Below are positions 36,091-47,106 of a stretch of DNA of 64,000 nucleotides, piece after piece; positions within the stretch are counted from its first letter, which is position 1; the number at the start of each line of letters is the position of its first letter. The DNA lies in NCBI RefSeq assembly GCF_004193775.1, contig NC_041006.1, positions 26,596,163 through 26,660,162 on the forward strand, read 5' to 3'. The notes beneath the pieces were generated by a model. The model was not told the origin of the DNA. It saw only the letters and a program-made list of their open reading frames with translations, and ran no database searches. The DNA is from Glycine soja (lineage: Eukaryota; Streptophyta; Magnoliopsida; Fabales; Fabaceae). The position numbers and the translations under genes were made by a program.

Positions 36091-38680
36091 ATGACAAACA
36101 ATAGTCAAAGAAACAGTGGTAATAACAACAGTAGTAATAATAATGTTGCAAACACTTCTACCAATAATAGTGGCAACAATGAACAAAATCAAACAAATTT
36201 ACCTTCTGGGGTGAATAAGGAAATGGTCGTAGGTATTAGTCATGCAAACAATGACCCTATAAATGTAAGTGGTGAAGACGTGATGCACTCGTAGGTGTAG
36301 ACAAGCACCGTCAAAACTTTGTTGCCACCAAATAATGTATTCTCAACCACAAACACCCCACCATTTTCCATCATGAGACCATAGGGTATGCCACCAATGT
36401 CTTATGAAATGAATATCCCACAATTGAGTATGCCTACGCCTCAAAGTTAAAATTCAATACCACGACAAACTAACAAGTTTTTAGAACTTGGTGGAAATAA
36501 TCACTTTTATGATGGTAACCAGTTATGAAATATAAGACTTCCTAACTAGGATAGAATAACAGGCGATATCAGCATGGTCTCTATAGGTGTTTCTAACAAA
36601 ATATTAGTAGTCTTTAGACAATAAATATACCACAGTAATCATGAAATGGTTAATACTTTAACAAATCATATGGTCTCGATCTTGAATCCTATGTTAACAA
36701 CTACCAAATAAAGTTATCAACAAATGAATGGTATCTTAACTCAAATAGGAGATGCTTTGGTCATTCCTAGAAACCAACCTGGGAATAGACATGTAATTTA
36801 GGAAATACCAGCACAAAAGGGACCTATTAATAATAATAATCCTGAAAGCAAAGTTAATGTCTCAGCACGTATAATGAATGATAGAGAACAACCAAATCCT
36901 ATTTTGGTTAATAGAAATCATAATGCAGATAAAGTCTTAGCCAATATGCAATGAAATCAAATGCTTCAAGGACAAAACAATCCAAATAGAGGTTTATGCC
37001 TCGAACCATTTCAAAATTATCAAATCAATCTAATGATTGAATAAGCTTTGAATAGGCATGGTTTTGAAGTAGGAAATGCACAACTACCTTATTTTGTTTC
37101 TGCCTTCCCTGATTATGTTTTATAATTTGAATTGCCAAGAGGTTATAGGGTGCCTAAGTTTTCAAAATTTGCGGGAGAATTAGAAGAATCTACTATAGAA
37201 CATGTAGCCCATTTTCAAATAAAATATGGTGATCTAGCCATTTATGAGTTTCTAAAAATAAATTATTTTCCTAGTTCTTTAATGAAAAACATTTTTACTT
37301 GGTTCACCAGATTACCACCAAATTGGATATATACTTCAGTACAACCCGAAAGAGTGTTCCATCAACATTTCTTTAGAGGAAAGACTAAGGTTAGTCTCGT
37401 AGATTTGGAAACTACTAAACACTTCAATAGTGAAACAATCAAAGATTATTTAAATAGATTTTGATAGGTGAAGGCTCGATGCTATACTCAAATTCTTGAA
37501 TATGAACTAGTCAGGATAACTACTGCAAGTTTAGATTTTTCAATTCAAAAGAAGTTGGTGAATCAACAGGTTAGAGATATGGCACAATTAGCAAAAAGAG
37601 TAAGGAGAATTGAGAAAATAAAATATGAAAAAAAGGCATATAATATTTAACAAAAGTAGATGGGAGAAAATTGCATATTTGGAACCATATAAAGATAATG
37701 ATAATTCTATAAATTATCAAGATTTAGATGTTAATCAAGAGGAAGATGAAATATGTGTGGCTGAACTACAACCTGGACCTCCCTATAATTGTCAAATGTT
37801 AAAATTAGATGAAAAATAGAAATTTCCTAACTCAAATTACAATTTTGATATTACTAAGGCAAATAAAATATTTGATCTGTTGTTGAAAGAAAAACAAATT
37901 TCCCTAAGTGATGATCATATAATTCCTACTTTCGAACAAAGAAAGGGAAAAAGATATTGCAAATTTCATAATATTTTTGGACATTGGACTAATAGTTGTT
38001 TACGTTTTAGAGGCATGGTCCAAAAGGCTATAAATGAATGAAGACTAAAATTTGAGGAAAAACCAATGAAAGTGGACACTGACCCATTTCACATTCAAGC
38101 TAACTATGTCGAGCACATGCAAATTATGATGATTGGGGCCTCGATTGGAACATCAAAAGTAAGCACTCTGTCTGAAGAGGGGGTCAACCAAGCACTAGAA
38201 TAATTCGAAAAGAAGAAGTGTCAGTTTTTCCATTCCCGAGAGAATCATTGGTTTATTTTCTATCAAAGAAACAAAAAGCACAGAAAGAGGTCATGCTATG
38301 TCCTTCTTGTAGCACCGTGTTTGACAGGTCGATGACTAAAGCATTTGAGGCATCAAAAATTTGAAAGACTTTCCAGAAAGTAGTAGAAACAAAGGTTAAG
38401 GACAAGGAGAAACAAAGTATAAGAATGACTTTGAGCCAGGTTCAAAGGCCTTACAATTTGTCTCAGAAGAAGTCCTACGTCCCTCAAGCTAATGTTCCAA
38501 CAAACAAGTGGTTTCGACCAAGGAATGAAGGATCCAAATCACATTTTAAGGAGTTTAAAGTGAATAGTTTAGAGCTTCGAAGGGGAGGAATCATTGAGGG
38601 TTGTTCAAGGAAAGGATATTATGACTATCAAAATCCTCATTGGGTGAATCAAAATATGTCAAAAACCTAATGGAGAAGGC
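36091..38680 (+). pseudogene. Gag of element 1, broken
   Basis: ATG 36091 opens an Asn/Ser-rich head (MTNNSQRNSGNNNSSNNN). The capsid core is at 37132-37650: RGYRVPKFSKFAGELEES, NYFPSSLMKNIFTWFTRLPP, ETIKDYLNRF and then KARCYTQILEYELVRITTA. These are diagnostic of plant Ty3 gag. A zinc-knuckle-like YCKFHNIFGHWTNSC follows near 37960. Stops occur from 36292 on, including one right after DYLNRF, so no full Gag can be made. Confidence 0.82.
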
Positions 38681-38688
38681 ATCAAAGG

Positions 38689-40196
38689 ATGAAGAGAGAT
38701 GTGATATTAGAAATGCAACATAAAAATGCAGCAAGATTGCCATTCTTTGACAGAATTAGTGAAGGTCTACCTCCTGGGTTCGAAAAGAAAATGTCAACCA
38801 AGGACCGAGAGGAGAAAGAAATGATAACAGAGTCTTTCAAGTTTGGGTTTGAGGACTCACTGGAAGCCATACGAGGAGTCATTTCAATCTTACCCACAGA
38901 ATATGCAGAAGACTATCAAAACAGGAATATCTTGAGTGATTATGCTAGGGAGGATTACTTTGATGATCCTTATTTATGTCCCAAGGTTGTTTGGGTTACA
39001 CAAGTTTCTTGTTTCACACCACATCGAAATGTTGCAGCTTTCGATCCATCCACTAATGATATAAGATGCCATATGAAGCCACTCCATTTGATTGCTCTGG
39101 TGGAGGACCAAATTATTAATAAGATCTTAGTCGATGGAGGGGACACATTTAATATCCTGCCCAGGTCTATGCTATGCAGGTTTGGGAGGACTATTGAGGA
39201 TTTGATTCCTCACAATATAGTAGTGTCATACTTTTATGGAAAACCTTCAAATTTAGAGGGAGTGGTTTGTTTGGATATTTCGGTAGGCAGTAGGAGGAGG
39301 CCTATGGTGTTTTTGGTAATTTTGTCACAAGCTAATTTCAATATATTGTTGGGAAGGGAATGGATCCATGGAGTTGGTGTTGTTCCTATGACGGTCCATT
39401 AAAAGTTGTTCTTTTAGAATGAGGATGGCAAACTCATAATGGTCGGAGGGGATCAATCATCGTATGGAATCTGTGTTGCCTTTGCAAGTGAAGCTGATCA
39501 AGCAATGGCAAGGACCACTCCGTTCGAAATTGAAGATTCATTCTATGTGAATAACATATTAGGTGACGAAAAGGACCAATTCTTTTATTGGGATACGAAT
39601 AAAGGTTTCTTGTTGATTAACAAGGTTGTTGAGAAAACAACCAAAGTTGAAGAACCATGACATCGACATAAGCATATGCGAGCTTCATGGCTCGCTTATT
39701 GACTTACATAGCCAAAAGTAATAAAGCACACAACTATTGTGGCCATCGAAAAAGAAAACATGGCTACTACAGCCAACGAAATCAAAAAAATAGCTACTAC
39801 AGTCGTTGAAAATGAAAACACAGCTACTGCAACCATCAAAATCGAAGCTATGGCTACTGTGGCCATAAAAAAGAACATGATGGATAATGATGCCATCAAA
39901 AAAGAAAAGAAAGTGATGGATACTAACGCCATTAGAACAAAAGAGAAATCAAAAGATGTTTCATAGCAAGAATGTGAGGATTTCAACTTGGATTGTATTT
40001 ATGATAATTCACCTTTAGGCTTTGAGAAATCAATGTCCTTAGGGTTGAAAAAGATGGAAACTCATGATCCTTTAGAAGAGATTAACCTAGGAACTAAAGA
40101 AAATTGAAAGACCACTTATGTAAGTTATTAGATGTTGCACTTCGAGAATAAATAATTAATTTCTCTATTACATGAGTTCAAGGACTATTTCACATG
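38689..40196 (+). pseudogene. Protease and pol N-terminus of element 1; RT onward missing
   Basis: An open stretch of 237 codons (38689-39402) contains LVDGGDTFNILPRSML, the retroviral-type aspartic protease loop, with D-G-G at the active site, and the later ILLGREWIHGVGVVP flap/helix region. After the stop at 39400-39402 the frame continues (VGGDQSSYGICVAFASEADQ) and, after 40000, DPLEEINLGTKEN and HEFKDYFT, text that normally sits just before RT. RT itself never appears: foreign sequence starts at about 40200. A Lys/Ala/Thr repeat lies at 39739-39966. Confidence 0.75.
39736..39960 (+). repeat. Degenerate coding minisatellite (Ala/Thr/Lys/Glu-rich)
   Basis: About five copies of a 40-45 bp unit around 'atggctactacagccaacga' make a 75-residue repeat-rich stretch between protease and pol. 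It probably grew by slippage. Confidence 0.6.
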
Positions 40197-40237
40197 ATTC
40201 TTAATTGACATTTCACATGTTATTTTTGCAGCAGTTC

Positions 40238-40850
40238 TTGAGGCACGATGTCAATAGGAGGCCTACTAGATCTACCTTCCGCCAGGACACGGCTGCTAAA
40301 GTTCACGAGGATGTGGGAGATTTCAGTCATGATGAAGATCATACGTCATCCGAGATCGCCTTCTACCAGGATGTTATCGGTGAAGAGCTACTTGAGGGAG
40401 AGATGCTTTCATCTGACGAGGAATATGATTCCTTGGGAGACGAGAGTGACCCTTCCAAAGATATGACTTTGCCCTAGGTAGTTATGGGTCTTGGGTTTTG
40501 ACTGCTCTGAATGTAGGATGGTTTTCCCTTTTTGATGTATATTTTGAGGCACGATGTCAATAGGAGGCCTACTAGATCTACCTTCCACCAAGACACGACT
40601 GCTAAAGTTCACGAGGATGTGGGAGATTTCAGTCATGATGAAGATCTTACATCATCCGAGATCGCCTTCTACCAGGATGTTATTGGTGAAGAGATACTTG
40701 AGAGAGAGATGCTTTCATCCGACGAGGAATGCGATTCCTTGGGAGACGAGAGTAACCCTTCCAAAGATATGACTTCACCCTAGGTAGTTGTGGGTCTTGG
40801 GTTTTGACTGCTCTGAGTGTAGGATGGTTTTCCCTTTTTGATGTATATTT
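40238..40850 (+). repeat. Two tandem copies of a 306-bp exon-like segment
   Basis: Unit 1 is 40238-40543 and unit 2 is 40544-40849, about 95% alike by eye. Each holds the same 76-codon acidic reading (LRHDVNRRPTRSTF..., FYQDVIGEELLEGEM, DEEYDSLGDESDPSKDM) ending in TAG, followed by a 3'-UTR-like tail. Directly before unit 1 is tatttttgcag, a good splice acceptor, and unit 2 is followed by more UTR-like text to about 40960. This looks like a terminal exon of a cellular gene picked up and duplicated. I do not recognise the gene. Confidence 0.8.
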
Positions 40851-41189
40851 GGGGTGAGAAGATTTCTATACTCAGTGTCATAATAGTTTGTTGTGTAAAA
40901 CCTTTTGGTGATACTGTGTGATGTTTTGAGGGGGCGATGAATATTTATTTCTTGTTATGGTTGTAATGATTCCAATATGCTTATGCTTAAACCTTAAGGA
41001 TGACTAAGACTCAATATGGATGTTTATTATTCTTTCCCGTTCTTTTCATCATTTAATTTTGTACAAGTTATTTCTTTATAATTTGTGCTTTATTATAGTG
41101 TTGCATAAAGATAGAAGAAAAATGGCAGCAACTTTCAAAATGTTTATTTTTTTATGCATTTTGACAATACATTTTATTCATGAACCAAA

Positions 41190-41224
<35 letters not shown>

Positions 41225-41429
41225 TATATGTATGTTGTATGTATGTATGTATATATGTATGTTGTATGTATGTATGTATACGTGTTCCTTTTTTTCCCAA
41301 AAAAAATATTGAGATATTTTGTCAACTTATAAATAGAAACCAAAATTTAATGATGCATACTCTGCAATAATTGTTATTTAAATGATTTTAATCCTATATT
41401 TTAGAAAAAGAAATTGAGGCATTACATCT
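40851..41429 (+). other. Spacer with (TATG)n microsatellite
   Basis: 41191-41281 is a run of tatg units interrupted twice by ttg, so that a ~32-bp block is itself repeated. The rest is T-rich with no gene. Confidence 0.75.
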
Positions 41430-43808
41430 TCAATTATGGGCTCCAAAATTAACATTTCCTTCGAGGGGGAAGGCACTATGACTTTGAGCATGTTGTCCTT
41501 CTGGATCTTCTACTTCTCCAGCATTATGGGTGCCAGTTGTCGAAATTGGTATATCTGAATCAGTTAGGATGGAAATACATGTATTGATTCTAATTTCTTG
41601 AAATGCAAATAGAAGGAATGAAAACAATTAGAGTTCAAAATGCTTACCAATTGTTTCCTTGTTTACACTCTTAGCACTTAAACTAACGATAGAGGTATCG
41701 TGATTTTCTTTTTCATCTAGAAAGGTAATGAGTTAAATCTTATAATTCTCAAAAGAATTTAGCACTAGAAAGAATTTATGAATGCTTAGAAAGTTACCCT
41801 GTCATCACCAGTTTGAGAAGCATCTTGAGATGATGAAAGATCCACTATTTTGTCATCCTGCAAGGTAGAAAGCTAGGATCTATCCTTTAGAATTCCATTC
41901 GAAAGATATGTCTCAAGAAACTTTCTAGATTGAGATCTCGTTAAATAAATTTTCTTCAAAGTTTCTTGGAATATCTTTTGCTTGTAGCAAAAGAGGTTGG
42001 TTTGGAAGAGGAACTGATAGGCATGTCCTCATCAGAATCATCCAATCCCTTTAAAACATTGGTCTTCAATGGATGGGAGGTACTAGACTAAAAGGACAAG
42101 GAAATTGGTTAAATTATGAAAATCATGGAAATAAATTAAGTTAGACATAAAGTTTTGAACCTTTGATGGTTGTTGAAATTTAGGTGGTTTCGATGGAAGC
42201 CTAACTCTGTCATCAATCTTGGCTTTACTAGTTTTCTTCAATCCCTACATGAGGGTTAATCATGCTTAGAAAAGTTATATAAAACAATGCCAAGAGTACT
42301 AAAGAATTTGAAATACATGGTGTCATGTGCTGCTCGAAGAGGAAGTTTTTCTCTTTCGAGAATATTTCTTCGAAGATCCTTGATCATCGTTATCCCAATC
42401 TTCATTTTCTCCTTGATAGGGAATCTTGGTGGGAACATCTGAAAATTGAAATCCAAAACATTAAAATGTTCAGTAAAGGTTGTTTCAAGTGCCTTAACAT
42501 GATAAAATACAAAAGTTGCCATTTAATTGTCTAGTTTCAATTTCTACACATTGTGCTGGTAAAATTCCTTTTGGATAGTGAAGGTAATCTCCAAGGTAAA
42601 TTTTAGCAAAGGTCACTTTTCGAGAAAGGGGAGTATTTTTATGTATAATAGAATGGTAATAGCTCTCGAACCTAAGGTGGATTTCAAAGACTCTTAGACC
42701 AAAATTGGCTTTGGGAAAGAGAGGAAGGTTTGTTGGGCAATATCAAGAAAATTTGGTGTCTCCTTTCTTGTTAATAATTCTACCAGTGGCTTTATTTTTT
42801 TCTATTTTCTCTCTAAAAGCAAATACAACTTCTTCATGAGTAGCTACGGGACGATTTGGGTGATAAGAAATATGATAGAAATTTTTTAAGAGAGTAATTT
42901 CAACAGATGACTCGTGCTTACGTATACTCTATTTGCTTGTGTCCTTCAATGAATGACAAGATTTAATTAGTTTATCTAAGAAAATCACAATCGAAACAGG
43001 TCTTTGAGAATAATAATTTGTCTACCATGAGTAGACATCTTGCTTGCTTAGATAATAGTTCTCTAAAAAAGATGGTTGAAAATGCAGCTTCACTTTGGGG
43101 ATCCCATTCCTGATGACTTTAGGGATCAATGACTCTTCTCTCGAGAGTTGATTAGGCCTAATCCTTTTCTTGTATATTGGCACTGGAGGAAGTTGGCACA
43201 AACCAAACTATCTTGCAAAAATTTGTGGCTATAAGGGTAAAATCTAAGGTCTTTCGAGGTGGTTCTAGTAAATATGATATCCTAAGTGAGAAAGTTACTC
43301 CAAATTTCAACTAATTCAAGCTGGCCAAGAGTGTCACATGGGAACCTTAAGTTCAACCACTTAGGGCCTACCAGATTTGCAGTCAAAAATGGGGCAAAAG
43401 TGTTATCAAAGTGATTGAAATTGGGAAAAGCTTGAATGTACTTAGTGTAGCATTCATATGTACAAAACTTCTTGCTTGGGGATAGGTAGGTCAATCGAGC
43501 CCCTTCAATTTCAAGTTTTAAGTCCTTATGAACTATAGGGTACTAATCTTCATAAGTGGGGAACCAAGAGTTAATGGCTTCATAATCTAACTCAGGGCAA
43601 TATGGACTTGCAAAGAAGATATCTTTATAGTTCAAGAAAGCTTTAAGTAGTACCTGAGTTTCCCATACTTTCTTGCAAAGAAGATATCTTTATGTCCTTG
43701 TTTTGATTTCACTGTAGACACTATAGGTGTTGGCAATGGTGTGCTCCTTCCCGTGTTAGCATAAGTGTCTTAGTCTGAAGGGTTGGTATGTTGAGAGGAA
43801 GCAGCCAT
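41430..43808 (-). pseudogene. PMD gene carried antisense in element 1, broken
   Basis: The minus-strand ATG at 43808 opens MAASSQHTNPSD, then a stop. Further on come YPELDYEAINSWFPTYED, FCTYECYTKYIQAFPNFNHF (43282-43494), YHPNRPVATHEEVVFAFREK (about 42870-42780), VPTKIPYQGENEDWDND (about 42430) and NGILKDRS...VDLSSSQ (about 41850). All have counterparts in order in the 26686-34760 copy, but the coiled-coil tail is missing. Intron borders match the other copy: an acceptor tttcag near 42445 and a donor gtatttca near 42310 with acceptor catgtag near 42245. Many stops make it non-coding. Confidence 0.72.
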
Positions 43809-44210
43809 TTTTAAGAAAGGAAAGAGGATGAAGAAAAGAGTAGTTACAAGAATAAGAGAGCTCAAGTTCACAAAAGTAGGGATAGCAAGGAGGTGGTGGA
43901 AGTGCAATTGACATTTGAGTTATATATAAAGAGTTTAAAAGATTGAAAATTTTCAACATTAGAATAAAATAAATATCTTTTAAATTGATGATATGATCTT
44001 ATGACACATTAATAGGGTAGGCAGTTATAGCCGTAAAATAGGTAATCATCTCCTATCGATTAGCGTGAAAATCACAACTATGATTAGATGATGTTCCTAA
44101 CATATTAAATGTTGATTAGACAAGATATTAAAGTAATATCTGAATATTTGTTACAAAAATAGTGCATTCTCAAAAGATATTACTCAGATACATTATTTTT
44201 GGGGGTTATC
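43809..44210 (-). promoter_or_regulatory. Upstream region of the antisense PMD gene and polypurine tract
   Basis: On the minus strand a TATA box (tttatatataac) lies at about 43921-43932, 115 bases before the PMD ATG. At the other end, 44196-44205 (ttttttgggggt region) is the likely plus-strand polypurine tract of element 1, next to its 3' LTR at 44211. Confidence 0.5.
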
Positions 44211-45098
44211 TATTATCTTTGTTATGTAAAATTTGATTAACTTATGGAAATCAAATTTTGATATACTTGGCTCGAGATGAGTAGAAGAATCCCCTTAAAA
44301 GTGATTAGAATATGGGCAAAAGTTTGAGAAACTTGATTGTATAATTGAAGGGAGTTATTTTGATTGGGATTTCTAATTTCGATAATTTCATTCATGCACA
44401 TGATTGGAAAGCATTGGAGAGCAAAGTATTTTTTGACAAATTGAAGTACCAGTTGACACGATTGTGGAGAAGTTATACGAAGACAATTACAAGTATCAGA
44501 TTAATGTATTTAGAAATATCATTGTACGAATGTCCTAATCATATAATTCGACCGTTAGTATGAGAAGTTTATAAATAAAACTGTTGACTGCCTATTTTCG
44601 GGGGGCTAAAACACAATCACTTAATTCCTCAAACACCAACAATTTCTACCATCAAAAATTGGCTAAAGGTTCAGCCAGTCATTGTGTATGTATTCAATTC
44701 CCATCTTTTATAAATTCATGCCTGTTAATTTTACTGCACATTTCTAAATCCTTTACTCTTTCCAATCTCCATTTCTTCTCAAAACTTTACTTTTTCAATC
44801 CCTACTTCTTATGATTATCAAAATCATTTAAAACTAATCATTAAATCAAATACATTTTTATCAAATGGATATATTTATCGAAGTTATAATTGTAGTTTGC
44901 ATTAAATATTAAAGCAATTCTCTAATAAGTTGAAATCTATGAACTTGCTTGTTTGACCAAAATGAACTCATAATCGAAAATGGATTATGTGTCTCATCTT
45001 TAAACATTTATTTGTTAATAGAATCATTTAGTGAAAATTCGTTAGCTATTTTAAAAATATTTTCCTTTTGAGGAATAGATACAATTTCCATGATTAAC
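44211..45098 (+). repeat. 3' LTR of element 1
   Basis: Same orientation and length as 35112-35999. It is followed by aatgc, one transition away from the left flank aatgt. No primer-binding site follows, as expected for a 3' LTR. Confidence 0.82.
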
Positions 45099-45103
45099 AA
45101 ATG

Positions 45104-47106
45104 CCTAGCAACTTTTTATTTTTAATGAATAATGTTTTCAAGATAATTTAATCTCTCTTCATCTAATAAATTCAACTCACCATACATCATATTCAAATAA
45201 TCTTGGATGGGAATTTCATTTTGTCTTTGTAATTGAATTGAGTACAAATTAATCTCGATGGGCAATACTACTTCATGTCCATACACTAATTTAAAAGGAG
45301 TAACCCCTATTGTCCCTTTGGGTGAATTTTGATAAGCCCAAAGTATTTGATTCAGAGTTTCATGCCAACTTATTTGTTTCTAACCAATATGTTTTTTAAT
45401 CAAGCTAATAAGAATTTTGTTAATAGCTTCCACTGGACCATTAACCTATGCATAGAAAAGAGTAGAAGTTAATAGTTTTATATTTCGAGAATTAGCATAT
45501 TGAACCATTTTTTGTCCAATAAATATGATATTTTGTTCAATAGAATTTATTATATCACCTTGATCAACATCCTTAAGAGGAATGGCTTTCACCCATTTCA
45601 TGAAATAATCCACTACAACTAAAATATATTTTTCCTCTAAATGAAGTTGGGTGTATTTGACCTATCAAACTAAAGTCCATCCTTGAAAAGGCCCAGGTTT
45701 TGTCATAGAATGTAATTCACTTGTTGATACTTGTTGAATTAGACCATGTTTTTGACAATCTTCACAAGACTTAGCATAATTTATACAATCTTCAAGAATA
45801 GTGGGTCAATAGTACCCTTGTCGAAATAACATTCATTTCATCTTTTCACTAGCTTGGTAAGAACCACAAATCCCTTCATGGGTTTCTACCAATGCTATAT
45901 AGGCTTCAGATTCTCCCAAATATTTTAACCAAACCCCATCAACACCTCTTTTACATAACCCATTTGCCAAAATCACATAATTCACATATTTATATTTTGT
46001 CTTTTGATCTACTTGTAAACAAAGATTTTGAAGATAATCAACCAAAGGTTTTTGCCAATCAAGAGTTATTAATGCATTTATCTTAAGAAATTCAAGTTCT
46101 TCTGGTAATTTTTATTTTTATTGTAATCAAAGATTTGAAATTTTGCTCACTTAATTTATAACCAAAAGCAATTTGTACTGAGGCATTTGATTCTTTATTT
46201 TCTTCTTGATACACATGTTTAAATTCTAGATCATCGAATTTACTTAACTACCTAGTTGCTTGAGAAAAGTACCTTAACAAATTATTTTTGATACATTTAT
46301 ATTTTTTATTTAATTTTTTAATCACTAATTATGAATCTCCTCTTATTAAAACATGTTTTGAACCTAAATCTATTAGAGTCTCTAAATCAGCTATCAACAC
46401 TTCATATTTTGTTTCATTATTTGAACATGTAGGTCTAATTTTGAATAAAATTCCCAAGGGTATATTATCTAGAGAGATACAAACAAAGACATAACTTTTT
46501 AATAGGACTATATTTAGTTTCATTATCATTCAGAATTCGACTAAGATAATAAATTGCACATTCTATGTCATTTTCATCTTCTTGCACCGGCATACTTACA
46601 ATGATCGAATATGATGCTAAAATATACAACTTAAGATCTCTTCCTTCCACAGGAAGCACTAAAACTGGTGGAATTATTTATTGATGCCATCGAAAGCATC
46701 TTGGTGTTCATGTTCCCATCAAAAATCAAATTCATTCTTTAGTCTAAATAATGGAGAAAACAACTTAGTTTTTCCTGATAAATTAGAAATGAACATTCTA
46801 AGAAAATTCACCATACCCAACAATGATTGAAGTTGCTTTTTATTCTTTGGAGAGGAAGTCTCCAGAATGGCTTTTGCCTTATTTTTATTCATTTTGATTC
46901 CTTTTTGATGGATCACAAATACCCTGTAGATACACCAAAAGCACATTTTTAAGGATTCATTTTTAATACATGTTTTCTCATTCTTTCAAATGATACTTTC
47001 AAATGCTTAAGGTGATTATTTTTTAACTCGGATTTCACAACCACATCATCAATATATACTTGCATAAATTTTCCAATTAAATCGTGAAAAATTAAATTGA
47101 TGAACA
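45104..47106 (-). pseudogene. Pol of element 2: RT (C-terminal part), RNase H, integrase
   Basis: Reading the minus strand from 47106: IFHDLIGKFMQVYIDDVVVKS (split over about 47100-47030), with the YIDD catalytic box intact; NKAKAILETSSPKNKKQLQSLL and GMVNFLRMFISNLSGKTKLF (46940-46760); RNase H text AIYYLSRILNDNETKYSPIKK (about 46560); a second RNase H stretch (CSNNETKYEVLIADLETLI, about 46420); integrase zinc region (about 45850-45720); and integrase end NGPVEAINKILISLIKKHIG, FKLVYGHEVVLPIEI (45450-45280). Stops are scattered. RT is cut at its front by the junction with copia at 47106/47107, and integrase is cut at 45104 by element 1. Confidence 0.82.

Larger units (their letters stand above)
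35112..45098 (+). mobile_element. Non-autonomous Ty3/gypsy 'element 1' with antisense PMD gene
   Basis: Direct LTRs of 888 bp each (35112-35999 and 44211-45098); flanks aatgt (35107-35111) and aatgc (45099-45103) form a TSD with one transition. A primer-binding site follows the 5' LTR and a G-run-containing tract precedes the 3' LTR. Gag and protease are present and decayed. The pol frame ends just before RT, and where RT, RNase H and integrase should be there are two copies of a 306-bp foreign segment, a TATG repeat and an antisense PMD gene. It lies inside the integrase gene of element 2. Confidence 0.85.
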
